Shown in pieces: positions 22,903 to 33,999 of a stretch of DNA of 37,800 bases (position 1 is the stretch's first letter; every line of letters starts with the position of its first letter). The position numbers and the translations under genes were made by a program. The stretch comes from Bifidobacterium panos. GTDB lineage: Bacteria > Actinomycetota > Actinomycetes > Actinomycetales > Bifidobacteriaceae. The DNA is taken from positions 1-37,800 of the forward strand of contig NZ_JAAIIJ010000009.1 of the NCBI RefSeq assembly GCF_012932445.1. Reading direction: 5' to 3'. The notes beneath the pieces were generated by a model that was not told the DNA's origin, did no database searches, and saw nothing but the letters and a program-made list of their open reading frames with translations.

Positions 22903-22923
22903 GTTGCATAATAGTTGCATAAT
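22903..22923 (+). repeat. Tandem GTTGCATAAT before metA
   Basis: GTTGCATAAT at 22903-22912 and 22914-22923 (11-bp period), ending 7 bp before the metA ATG. CATAAT could act as a -10 box, leaving almost no leader; alternatively it is an operator overlapping translation start. Confidence 0.5.
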
Positions 22924-22930
22924 AAGAACC

Positions 22931-23971
22931 ATGCCTATCAAAATCCCCAGTGGCCTGCCGGCCAGAGACATCCTCGACTCGGAACGCATCTTCGCGCTGG
23001 AAAAACCCGAGGCGGAACGTCAGCGCGTGCGCCCCCTCAAACTGGTGATTCTGAACCTCATGCCCAAGAAGATCGAAACCGAAACGCAACTGCTGCGCCT
23101 GATTTCCAAAAGCCCGCTGCAGGTCGAGATCGACTTCATGAAAACCTCCACGCACGAGGCCGCGCATGTGTCCGCCGACCACCTCGTCAAGTTCTACGAA
23201 AACCTCGAAGCGTTTCAAGACAACTATTATGACGGCCTGATCATCACCGGCGCGCCGGTCGAGCATCTGCAGTTCGAGCAGGTCGATTATTGGGACGAGT
23301 TCAAGCGCATCCTCGACTGGGCCTGCACGCACGTGTTCTCCACCGTGTATCTGTGCTGGGGAGCGATGGCCGCACTGCACGAGCGCTACGGCATCGACAA
23401 AGTCGACCTGCCCGAGAAGATTTTCGGCGTGTTCCCCCAATACCTGCAAGACGAATACTGCTTCCTGACCAACGGATTCGACGAGATCGCCCTGCAGCCG
23501 CACTCGCGTCTGGCCGGCGTGGATGAGGAGCAGCTGCGCGCCAACCCGGATCTGCAGATTCTCACGTGGGGGCCGCAGTCCGGCCCGGGCTTGATCGCCA
23601 CGCGCGATTTCTCCGAGGTGTTCGCGCTGGGGCATTGGGAATACGGCAAGATGACGCTCGCTGAGGAATATGAGCGTGACATGGCCAAGGGGCTCAACAA
23701 CGTGCCGTTCCCGCAAAACTATTTCCCGCACGATGACCCCGAGCTGGAGCCGCTGTTCTCCTGGCGCGCGCATGCCAACCTGCTGTGGCGCAACTGGCTG
23801 AACTGGGTGTACCAAACCACGCCCTACGACCTCACGGAGGTTCCGCAACTGCGCGCGCACAAGCGTCTCGGCACCGATCGCTCGATTCGCCACGAGCCGG
23901 GCGGCCCGCGCCGCGACGGCTTCACGCCCTTCCTGAACGACGGCTACGGCGTGGTGCCGCTGCAGCGCTAA
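22931..23971 (+). CDS. metA: Homoserine O-acyltransferase (MetA family, acetyl-type)
   Basis: 346-aa cytosolic enzyme that activates homoserine for methionine synthesis. The start MPIKIPSGLP is the usual family start. The catalytic triad is visible: Cys142 in VYLCWGAMAAL, His235 in ALGHWEYGK and Glu237. Residue 111 is Glu (GAPVEHL). In this family Glu111 marks acetyl-CoA use and Gly111 succinyl-CoA use, so it is probably homoserine O-acetyltransferase despite being MetA by fold. No strong ribosome site is seen. It is monocistronic, between tRNA-fMet and the atp operon, with repeats upstream. Confidence 0.93.
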   Translation: MPIKIPSGLPARDILDSERIFALEKPEAERQRVRPLKLVILNLMPKKIETETQLLRLISKSPLQVEIDFMKTSTHEAAHVSADHLVKFYENLEAFQDNYYDGLIITGAPVEHLQFEQVDYWDEFKRILDWACTHVFSTVYLCWGAMAALHERYGIDKVDLPEKIFGVFPQYLQDEYCFLTNGFDEIALQPHSRLAGVDEEQLRANPDLQILTWGPQSGPGLIATRDFSEVFALGHWEYGKMTLAEEYERDMAKGLNNVPFPQNYFPHDDPELEPLFSWRAHANLLWRNWLNWVYQTTPYDLTEVPQLRAHKRLGTDRSIRHEPGGPRRDGFTPFLNDGYGVVPLQR

Positions 23972-23973
23972 TC

Positions 23974-24017
23974 CTGTTAACCCTGCTGACCCCGCTAACC
24001 CCGCCAACCCGCTAACC
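23974..24017. repeat. Degenerate 9-bp tandem repeats after metA
   Basis: Five units related to CCGCTAACC (CTGTTAACC, CTGCTGACC, CCGCTAACC, CCGCCAACC and a shortened last unit) follow the metA stop codon directly. No gene is seen in 23972-24360. Confidence 0.7.
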
Positions 24018-24274
24018 CCCCACTCGTCTGCGGCAAACCCACGGCGTCTGTCTAGTTACCACCCGCTCACCCCGCCGCGCGGCGAAACACCCAGCAACCC
24101 AAGCAAAATCAAGGCCTGTCGCCCACGAGCGAGCTTTGTCTAGACGGCGGCTAATAATCGCCATCAGTCACTCGGGGTTGAAGGCCCGCCACGAGCAACG
24201 GGGGCGCTCGCCTCACGCTCCGGCAGGCTGGATTTGCCGCGAAACAAGCGAATAATTGAAGATGTTTCCAGCGC

Positions 24275-24298
24275 GACCACACCCGTAACCGGGTGGTC
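24275..24298 (+). promoter_or_regulatory. Hairpin upstream of the atp operon
   Basis: GACCAC (24275-24280) pairs with GTGGTC (24293-24298), with inner C-G pairs, followed by ACATAACCCG. It lies 62 bp before atpB and may be a metA terminator or an atp leader element. The atp promoter must be in this 390-bp gap but could not be fixed by eye. Confidence 0.45.
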
Positions 24299-24360
24299 AC
24301 ATAACCCGAACATCGTGGGCTAGACTGGCAAGCAGGCTTCAAATAGCAGGAGGCGTAAGT

Positions 24361-25170
24361 ATGAATGCAGTCAGCGCTGGGTTGTCACTGGCCGCCGCGT
24401 CAGAACCCAATCTGCCAAGCATCAACGACTTCCTGCCCCCCGAGATTCTGTTCCAAGGCACGCCGTTCGCCATCAACCGCATCATTCTCGTGCGCATCAT
24501 CGCGACCATCGTGCTGCTGCTGGTGCTGGGCCGCACGGCCGCGAAAGCCAAGCTCATCCCCGGCCGCTGGCAGGGGGTTGTCGAATACGGCATCGAGTTC
24601 GTGCGCGACAAGGTTGTCTACGACGTGATGGGCGAGGTGCGCGGCAAGCGCTACGTGCCGATGATCGCCACCATCTTCTTCACCATCTTCGTGTTCAATC
24701 TGTGCGGCGTCATCCCCGGCGCGAACATCGCGGCCACGGCCACCGTGGTCATGCCGCTCGTGTTCGCCGTGTGGGTGCTCATCCAATACTGGATCGTCGC
24801 CATCCGCGAACAGGGCCTCGGCCACTATCTGCGCCATGAGCTGTTCACCCCCGGCGTGCCGTGGCCGGTGTACATTCTGCTTGCGCCGATTCAGCTGCTT
24901 GAGTTGCTGATCATCCGCCCGGCCTCGCTGACCATCCGACTGTTCGCCAACATGATTTCCGGCCACTTGCTGGTCGCCACATGCATCGCCTTCACCCAGT
25001 ATTGGATGGTTGACACCGTCAATCATCTGGTGGGCGTGCCGGTTGGCGCCCTGTGGTTCGTTGGTGCCGCGGCGCTGACCTGCTTCGAGGCGTTCGTCGC
25101 GTTCCTGCAGGCTTATGTTTTCGCCATTCTCGCCACGGTGTATCTCAACCTGAGCTACCCGGAAGAATAG
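24361..25170 (+). CDS. atpB: ATP synthase Fo subunit a
   Basis: 269-aa membrane subunit forming the proton half-channels beside the c-ring. Five or six helices are visible. The essential arginine is Arg193 in ASLTIRLFANMISGH. The conserved C-terminal helix contains AALTCFEAFVAFLQAYVFAI. Its ribosome site AGGAGG is strong. It is the first gene of the atpBEFHAGDC operon; no atpI lies upstream. Confidence 0.97.
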   Translation: MNAVSAGLSLAAASEPNLPSINDFLPPEILFQGTPFAINRIILVRIIATIVLLLVLGRTAAKAKLIPGRWQGVVEYGIEFVRDKVVYDVMGEVRGKRYVPMIATIFFTIFVFNLCGVIPGANIAATATVVMPLVFAVWVLIQYWIVAIREQGLGHYLRHELFTPGVPWPVYILLAPIQLLELLIIRPASLTIRLFANMISGHLLVATCIAFTQYWMVDTVNHLVGVPVGALWFVGAAALTCFEAFVAFLQAYVFAILATVYLNLSYPEE

Positions 25171-25458
<288 letters not shown>

Positions 25459-25535
25459 TACATCGCGGCAACCGGCAGTAGACATTTCTTCAATAGTTCC
25501 GAATACTTCCAAATAGTGACGGAAAGGAGGACTTC

Positions 25536-26072
25536 ATGACAGCATTGGCGGAAGAAAAGAGCGGCATCAGCCTGTTCATCCCCGAGGTCTATGACATCGT
25601 GTGGTCGCTGATCATCTTGCTCATCGTCGCAGTGTTTTTCTATAAGTTCTTCATGCCGAAGTTCAACGCGATTTTCGACGAACGCGCCAGGAAGATCGAG
25701 GGTGGCATCGCCAACGCCGAGAAGGCTCAGGCCGACGCCAACGCCGCGAAGGAGAAGTACGAGGCGCAGCTGAGCACGGCTCGCGTCGAAGCCTCCAAGA
25801 TTCGTGACGACGCCCGCACCGAAGCCTCGCACATCATCGCCGACGCCCGCTCCCGCGCCGAGTCCGACGCCGAGCAGATCACCGCCAACGCGCAGCGTTC
25901 CATCGCCTCGCAGCACCAGCAGGCTCTCGTCTCGCTCAAGGGCGAGGTCGGCGTGCTGGCCACGGCGCTGGCCGGCAAGATTTTGGGTAGCGAGCTTCAG
26001 GACAGCAAAGTGCAGTCTTCCATGATTGATCAGATGATCGATCATATGGACGCGAGCAACGCGGGCAAGTAG
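25536..26072 (+). CDS. atpF: ATP synthase Fo subunit b
   Basis: 178-aa stator subunit. One N-terminal membrane helix (about 17-38, IVWSLIILLIVAVFFYKFF) is followed by a long charged, alanine-rich helix (EKAQADANAAKEKYEAQL and onward) that dimerises and holds subunit delta. Length is normal. The ribosome site is AAAGGAGG. Confidence 0.95.
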   Translation: MTALAEEKSGISLFIPEVYDIVWSLIILLIVAVFFYKFFMPKFNAIFDERARKIEGGIANAEKAQADANAAKEKYEAQLSTARVEASKIRDDARTEASHIIADARSRAESDAEQITANAQRSIASQHQQALVSLKGEVGVLATALAGKILGSELQDSKVQSSMIDQMIDHMDASNAGK

Positions 26073-26129
26073 TAGCGGCATCAAAACGACATATAAGTGA
26101 CATCAGGTAAGTGAAAGGCAGGTGAGTTC

Positions 26130-26957
26130 ATGCGAGGAGAAGCATCGCGCATAGCGGATCGCGAATCGCGTGATTCGTTGGCACCCAAGCTGCGTGACAC
26201 CCGTGACGAGGCGTGGCGCATCGGCAACGAACTGTTCGCCATCACCTCCCTGCTCGATCACAACGTGCACGTCGAGCGCGCGCTGACCGATCCGTCACGC
26301 CCTGCCGAAGACAAGGTCGCCGTGCTGAACACTCTGCTCGGTGACCAGGCGCATCCGATGACGATGGAGATCATGACCGATCTGGTTGGGCGCCGCTTCA
26401 GCCGCGTGAGCGATATCGCCAATGCGGTGGAGGATTTCGGCGTGGACGCCATGATGTATTACGCGGACGCCCAAGGCACCACCCTGCAGGTCTCGATCGA
26501 GCTGGCCCAGCTGCACTCCTCGCTGCTGAACCTGCCCGTGGTGCGTTCCAAGCTCTATGACGATTCCGTGTCCAGCGAGACTCGCGTCAAGTTCTTCCGC
26601 GCGCTGTTCGCGGACAAGGACTTCGACAAGGTCACGATGCGCTTGGCCGAACATGCCACCTGCAATCTGCGCAATCGCCGCTATCTGGCAACCATCCAGT
26701 GGCTGATCAACAAGTTCTCGCGCCACATGGGCGAGTCGATGGTCACCGTCACCACCGCCACCCCGCTGACCGACGAGCAGATCGACAAGCTCATTGCCAT
26801 CTACTCGAAGAAGGTCGGTCGCGGCGTGCACATCAATTCGGTGGTCGACCCGACGGTGCTCGGCGGCATGCGCGTGCAGGTGGGCGACGAAGTCACCGAC
26901 AACACCGTGATCGCGCAACTGGACCATTTGCAACGAACCGTGAAGGCCACCGCATAG
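26130..26957 (+). CDS. atpH: ATP synthase F1 subunit delta
   Basis: 275-aa stator subunit linking F1 to subunit b. It is longer than the roughly 178-aa enterobacterial form, as is usual in actinobacteria, with an about 60-residue N-terminal lead. The conserved C-terminal part contains TVTTATPLTDEQIDKL and VDPTVLGGMRVQVGDEVTDN. The ATG at 26130 has AGGCAGGTGAG upstream. Confidence 0.94.
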   Translation: MRGEASRIADRESRDSLAPKLRDTRDEAWRIGNELFAITSLLDHNVHVERALTDPSRPAEDKVAVLNTLLGDQAHPMTMEIMTDLVGRRFSRVSDIANAVEDFGVDAMMYYADAQGTTLQVSIELAQLHSSLLNLPVVRSKLYDDSVSSETRVKFFRALFADKDFDKVTMRLAEHATCNLRNRRYLATIQWLINKFSRHMGESMVTVTTATPLTDEQIDKLIAIYSKKVGRGVHINSVVDPTVLGGMRVQVGDEVTDNTVIAQLDHLQRTVKATA

Positions 26958-27004
26958 CGGCCAACGGCCAACACAGGCCGACACCGGCCAATAACGGCCA
27001 ATAA
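26958..27004. repeat. CGGCCAA short repeats between atpH and atpA
   Basis: CGGCCAA occurs at 26958 and 26965, and CGGCCAATAA twice in tandem at 26985-26994 and 26995-27004, with related bases between. It is probably a short slippage-derived spacer inside the operon. Confidence 0.65.
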
Positions 27005-27046
27005 CGGAACCTTAAGGATTTTTGACACAACAATAAAGGAGAGATC

Positions 27047-28675
27047 ATGGCAGAACTTACCATCGATCCTGCCTCGGTGCGCAAGGCGCTGGACGATTTC
27101 GTCCAGGCGTACAAGCCGAGCGACATGCCCACTCAGGAGGTGGGTTATGTCGCCACGGCCGGCGACGGCATTGCGCACGTGACGGGGTTGCCTGGTTGTA
27201 TGGCCAACGAGCTGCTGACTTTCGAGGACGGCACGCAGGGATTGGCGTTCAACCTTGACGCCCGCGAGATCGGCGTGGTCATCCTCGGCGACTTCGCAGG
27301 CATCGAGGAAGGCCAGGAAGTGCGTCGCACCGGCGAAGTGCTCTCCGTGCCCGTGGGCGACGGCTATCTGGGGCGCGTCGTGGACCCGCTGGGTCGTCCG
27401 CTTGACGGCTTGGGTGAGATCAAGAGCGAAGGCCTGCGCATCCTTGAGGCTCAGGCGCCTGACGTGATGCACCGCCACCCGGTCGACGAGCCGATGTCCA
27501 CTGGTTTGAAGGCCATTGACGCCATGACCCCTATCGGCCGCGGCCAGCGCCAGCTCATCATCGGCGACCGCCAGACCGGCAAGACTGCCATCGCCATCGA
27601 CACGATTATCAACCAGAAGGCGAACTGGCAATCCGGCGACCCGAAGAAGCAGGTGCGTTGCATCTACGTGGCCATCGGCCAGAAGGGTTCCACCATCGCC
27701 TCGGTCAAGCAGTCGCTCGAAGAGTCCGGTGCCATGGAATACACCACCATTGTGGCGTCCCCGGCTTCCGACTCCGCGGGCTTCAAGTACATCGCCCCCT
27801 ACACCGGCTCGGCCATCGGCCAGCACTGGATGTACAACGGCAAGCATGTGCTTATCGTCTTCGATGATCTGTCGAAGCAGGCTGAAGCCTACCGTTCGAT
27901 TTCGCTGCTGCTGCGCCGCCCGCCGGGGCGCGAAGCCTATCCGGGCGACGTCTTCTACCTGCACTCCCGTCTGCTGGAGCGCTGCGCCAAGGTCTCCGAC
28001 GACCTCGGCGGTGGCTCGATGACCGGCCTGCCGATTGTCGAGACGAAGGCGAACGACGTGTCCGCATACATTCCGACCAACGTGATCTCCATCACCGACG
28101 GCCAGATCTTCCTGCAGTCCGATCTGTTCAACGCCAACCAGCGCCCCGCCGTGGACGTGGGCATCTCCGTGTCCCGAGTGGGCGGTGCCGCGCAGACCAA
28201 GGCGCTGAAGAAGGTCTCCGGCACGCTGAAGATTTCCTTGGCGCAATACCGCTCGCTGGAATCCTTCGCGATGTTCGCCTCCGATCTGGACGCGGCGTCC
28301 AAGGCTCAGCTGAACCGCGGTTCGCACCTGACCGAACTGCTCAAGCAGCCGCAGTTCTCGCCGTACTCGATGGAGCAGGAAGTCGTTTCCGTGTGGGCCG
28401 GTACCCACGGCAAGATGGATGACCTGCCGCTCGATGACGTGCTGCCGTTTGAGAAGGGTCTGCTGGATTATCTGGAGCACAACACCGATATCCTCAAGAC
28501 CATTCGTGACACCGAGGACTTCACGTCCGACACCGAGGCCGCGCTTGACAAGGCCGTGGAAGCGTTCCGTGAGACTTTCGTGACCAGCGCCGGCAAGCCT
28601 CTGGTCGAGAAGAAGCCTGACGTGAAGAACGCCACGCCGGTTGAGCAGGAAAAGATCGTCGCGAAAGAGAAGTGA
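27047..28675 (+). CDS. atpA: ATP synthase F1 subunit alpha
   Basis: 542-aa non-catalytic nucleotide-binding subunit. Walker A is GDRQTGKT (173-180). Also seen are [17 protein letters not shown] in the crown domain and the alpha-subunit signature [14 protein letters not shown]. The C-terminus has an extra about 25-residue charged tail ([20 protein letters not shown]), like the C-terminal extension of mycobacterial alpha that dampens ATP hydrolysis; the role here is inference. The ribosome site is AAAGGAGAGA. Confidence 0.97.
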   Translation: MAELTIDPASVRKALDDFVQAYKPSDMPTQEVGYVATAGDGIAHVTGLPGCMANELLTFEDGTQGLAFNLDAREIGVVILGDFAGIEEGQEVRRTGEVLSVPVGDGYLGRVVDPLGRPLDGLGEIKSEGLRILEAQAPDVMHRHPVDEPMSTGLKAIDAMTPIGRGQRQLIIGDRQTGKTAIAIDTIINQKANWQSGDPKKQVRCIYVAIGQKGSTIASVKQSLEESGAMEYTTIVASPASDSAGFKYIAPYTGSAIGQHWMYNGKHVLIVFDDLSKQAEAYRSISLLLRRPPGREAYPGDVFYLHSRLLERCAKVSDDLGGGSMTGLPIVETKANDVSAYIPTNVISITDGQIFLQSDLFNANQRPAVDVGISVSRVGGAAQTKALKKVSGTLKISLAQYRSLESFAMFASDLDAASKAQLNRGSHLTELLKQPQFSPYSMEQEVVSVWAGTHGKMDDLPLDDVLPFEKGLLDYLEHNTDILKTIRDTEDFTSDTEAALDKAVEAFRETFVTSAGKPLVEKKPDVKNATPVEQEKIVAKEK

Positions 28676-28678
28676 CCT

Positions 28679-31108
<2,430 letters not shown>

Positions 31109-31109
<1 letters not shown>

Positions 31110-31399
31110 TGGCTGAGCAACCCACAATGCAGGTGAACATCGTCGCCGCCGACCACCCCGTGTGGAGCGGCGAGGCGGTGTCCGCGGTGATTCCCGCCTC
31201 GGAAGGTGACATGGGCATCCTGCCCAACCACGAGCCGGTGCTCACGGTGATCAAGCAGGGCAAGCTCACCGTGGTTGAGCCGGGAGGTGAGCGCCATCTG
31301 TGCGAGGTGTCGGACGGCTTCATCTCCTTCGACTCCAACAAACTCACCGTCGCCGTCGAGCGCGCCCACAACGTCAAGCGCACCACCCCCGACGAATAA
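31109..31399 (+). CDS. atpC: ATP synthase F1 subunit epsilon
   Basis: 96-aa subunit, mostly the N-terminal beta-sandwich (VNIVAADHPVWSGEAVSAV, GDMGILPNHEPVLTVIKQG). The C-terminal two-helix inhibitory domain of longer homologues is absent, as in other short actinobacterial or anaerobe forms. One-base overlap with atpD. Confidence 0.95.
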
Positions 31400-31408
31400 T
31401 CCCTTCTT

Positions 31409-31470
31409 TGTCATTTCGAGCGGAGCGGAGCGCAGTCGAGAAATCTTGCCCCGCAGGGGGCGGTGCCTTG
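31409..31470. repeat. REP-like TGTCATTTCGAG unit after atp operon
   Basis: The unit starts TGTCATTTCGAGCGG and ends AGAAATCTTGCCCCGC, then AGGGGGCGG. It is almost the same as the unit at 36759-36820. It lies between convergent atpC and glgX, where a terminator is expected; its CCCC/GGGG hairpin may serve as one. Confidence 0.75.
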
Positions 31471-31525
31471 CTTCGCTCAGGACGACAAGGAAGGAACGGT
31501 ACGTGTTGCGCCGTGCCAGCTCCAA

Positions 31526-33820
31526 CTAGTTTTGTTGGCGCATGAGGGTGATGCTGAAGGCAGGGAACGTCCATAGTGAACTGCCGGAATCGCCCTCGTC
31601 ATCGCGGCGCGGCGACTGGCCGTTGACCTGCGTCGAGCACCAGGCGCTCGTCCAGATTTGCTGAACAGGCAGATGGAACTGCCGCTCCTCGTTCTCCCCG
31701 TTGATCACAATCAGCACGTTCATATCGTCGCTCAACAGCTCCATGGCGAAACTGCGCTGACTGGAATCGAACCAATCCTGCTCCATCGGCATAGTGCCAT
31801 CGGGCAGGAACCACTGCACGCGGCTGGAAGGCTTGAGCAACCCAATCTGCGTCAGGCGAGTGAAGAAATCCTCGTGATGATACAGGTCCAGCGACTTGCG
31901 CAACGCGATCAGCTCGGCCACAGCCTCCATGCGCCTAGTCTGCCAGTTCTTCTTTATGGCACCCGACTTGACCCAATCCCACTGCATATAGCTGATCGGC
32001 CCATCCTGGCAGTAGGCGTTATTGTTGCCGTTCTGCGTATTGCCGAACTCGTCGCCCGCAAGAATCATCGGTGTGCCGAGCGACAGCAGCAGCGTGCCCA
32101 GCATGTTCAACGCCGCCTGCTCGCGCTTGGCGACGACCGCCGGGCTCTTGCTCGGCCCTTCAACGCCGAAGTTGGCTGAAAGACTGCCGTCGGAGCCGTC
32201 GGTGTTGTTCTCGCCGTTCGCCTCGTTGTGTTTGCTGTTGTATCGGGTCAGATCCGTCAGTGTGAAGCCGTCGTGGCACGCGACGAAATTGACCGCGCTG
32301 GCCGCGCCGCGCCCCGGCTCCGTGGCGAACAGATCCGCCGAACCGCACAGGCGCGTGGCCATCTCCTGCATGCCGACGTGGCTGGATTTGCCGCCGCCTT
32401 GCGCGTCGCAGATCCAGAACTGGCGCGTGGCGTCCCTGAAGCGGTCGTTCCATTCGCCGAACGGGGTGGAGAATTGCCCGGTGCGCCAGCCGTTGTCGCC
32501 CAAGTCCCACGGTTCCATGATGAGTTTCAGATTGCCGAGCAGCAGGTCGCTTCTCAAGGCGTGCAGGAACGGATGATGATGAGTGAACTTGCCGTCGAGC
32601 CGCGCCAGCGAGACGCCGAGATCGAAACGGAAGCCGTCGATGCCGATGCGCTTGGCCCAATAGCGCAGCGAATCGATGGCGAAGGTGATGACGTGCGTGT
32701 TGGTGAAGTCGAAGGTGTTGCCGCAGCCGGTGGTGTCCACGAGCTGACCGTCGTTGTCGTTGTGCCGATAATACGGCAGCTCGTCGAGGCCGCGCCAGCA
32801 GACCGTCGGCCCAGCCACGCCGCCCTCGCACGAATGGTTGTACACCACATCCATAATGACTTCGAGACCTGCCGCATGCAGAGCCTTGACCATGTCGATG
32901 ACTTCCTGCCGCACGGCCGTCGCGCCCTGTTTCTGCGCCGCTTTGGTGGCATAGGAGGGCTCGGGGCAGAAATAGTTCAGGGTGTTATATCCCCAATAGT
33001 TCGTGCGTCCGCTCTCCTGCAGAAACACCTCCGACTGCTTGGCTTGGATGGGCAGCAGCTCCACCGAGGTGATGCCCAGATTCTGCAGGTACGCGAGGGT
33101 TCCCGGGTGCGCCAAGCCGGCGTATGTGCCGCGCAGCTCCTTGGGTAGCCACGGCGCGTTCATCGTGAAGCCCTTGACATGCATCTCATAGATGACGGTT
33201 TTGCTCCACGGCACGTGCGGGTGGTCGGGGTCGCCATCATGCTTGGCGTTATCGCGGTCGTCGACGGCAACGGAGATGGGCATGTGACCGAGCGAATCGA
33301 CAGTGCTCATCTCACCCATCGGCGAACCCTTGACCTGCCGGTTCTCCACTTCGCACGCATACGAAAACGCGGCCGGGTGCAGTTCCATAACGCCGTCAAT
33401 GCCTTTGCCATACGGGTCGAGCAGCAATTTGTTCAGATTGAACCGCACGTCGCGTTTCGGATTCCACGCGCCGTCCGCGCGATAACCGTAATGCATGCCG
33501 TCCCACGCCTTGGGCAGATGCACGTACCACAGCCCGTAATTCGGCCCTTCCATGCGGAACAGGGTTTCGCGCACGCCGAACTGTTTGACGATACGCGAGC
33601 ACACGGAGTGGTTGCGTATCTGCTCGGCCAGCGGCACGTCCGGCGTCTCGAACAGCCGGATGGCATCCTGATAGAAGGCGCTCGGCTTGCGCTCGCCCTC
33701 CAGAACGCTCAGCCACACCTGATCGGCGGTTTCGGAACGTACAACGACATCCGCGCCCCCATCGTCGGTGAAATAGAAACCGGGGCGGGTGGCGAAGCGA
33801 TGTAGCGGCGGATTCTTCAT
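31526..33820 (-). CDS. glgX: Glycogen debranching enzyme (GH13, GlgX/isoamylase type)
   Basis: 764-aa enzyme cutting alpha-1,6 branch points in glycogen or limit dextrins. An N-terminal CBM48-like region (about 1-170) precedes the GH13 barrel. Region I is VIMDVVYNHS, region II GFRFDLGVSLARLD with nucleophile Asp400, region III LIMEPWDLGDNG with the acid/base Glu, and region IV VACHDGFTL. The start MKNPPLHRFATRPG is chosen because family similarity begins there; an ATG at 33829 is an alternative, and the longer frame to 33967 reads through tandem repeats. It faces atpC and is separated from glgE by 20 kb. Confidence 0.93.
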   Translation of the reverse strand: MKNPPLHRFATRPGFYFTDDGGADVVVRSETADQVWLSVLEGERKPSAFYQDAIRLFETPDVPLAEQIRNHSVCSRIVKQFGVRETLFRMEGPNYGLWYVHLPKAWDGMHYGYRADGAWNPKRDVRFNLNKLLLDPYGKGIDGVMELHPAAFSYACEVENRQVKGSPMGEMSTVDSLGHMPISVAVDDRDNAKHDGDPDHPHVPWSKTVIYEMHVKGFTMNAPWLPKELRGTYAGLAHPGTLAYLQNLGITSVELLPIQAKQSEVFLQESGRTNYWGYNTLNYFCPEPSYATKAAQKQGATAVRQEVIDMVKALHAAGLEVIMDVVYNHSCEGGVAGPTVCWRGLDELPYYRHNDNDGQLVDTTGCGNTFDFTNTHVITFAIDSLRYWAKRIGIDGFRFDLGVSLARLDGKFTHHHPFLHALRSDLLLGNLKLIMEPWDLGDNGWRTGQFSTPFGEWNDRFRDATRQFWICDAQGGGKSSHVGMQEMATRLCGSADLFATEPGRGAASAVNFVACHDGFTLTDLTRYNSKHNEANGENNTDGSDGSLSANFGVEGPSKSPAVVAKREQAALNMLGTLLLSLGTPMILAGDEFGNTQNGNNNAYCQDGPISYMQWDWVKSGAIKKNWQTRRMEAVAELIALRKSLDLYHHEDFFTRLTQIGLLKPSSRVQWFLPDGTMPMEQDWFDSSQRSFAMELLSDDMNVLIVINGENEERQFHLPVQQIWTSAWCSTQVNGQSPRRDDEGDSGSSLWTFPAFSITLMRQQN

Positions 33821-33842
33821 GGTTTCCATTGTATGCGCGCGT

Positions 33843-33852
33843 GTATGCATAC
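33843..33852. promoter_or_regulatory. 10-bp palindrome GTATGCATAC upstream of glgX
   Basis: Perfect palindrome 23 bp before the chosen glgX start. Candidate operator or promoter element; no regulator gene is adjacent. Confidence 0.35.
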
Positions 33853-33887
33853 GATTGCGGCGCATGTTTGTGCCGCATGTTCCGAGT

Positions 33888-33932
33888 GTGCATGAAGGTA
33901 CGTGAAGGTGCATGAAAGTACATGAGGGTGCA
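33888..33932. repeat. 10-bp tandem repeat array upstream of glgX
   Basis: GTGCATGAAG, GTACGTGAAG, GTGCATGAAA and GTACATGAGG run head to tail from 33888 to 33927, followed by a partial unit. It lies between glgX and the MFS gene. The 10-bp period places every unit on about the same helix face. Confidence 0.75.
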
Positions 33933-33999
33933 GCGCGAGTACAGCGAGCTGATTGGCTGTTATGCAACCGCTGTGTGATTATTGATTATTCTCAAGTGC

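Noticed and set aside
22676..22930. SAM riboswitch upstream of metA
   Set aside because: No fold or conserved core of the known SAM classes could be recognised; the region shows direct repeats instead.
33830..33967. N-terminal extension of glgX to an upstream start
   Set aside because: It would translate the 10-bp tandem repeats and adds nothing similar to GlgX.
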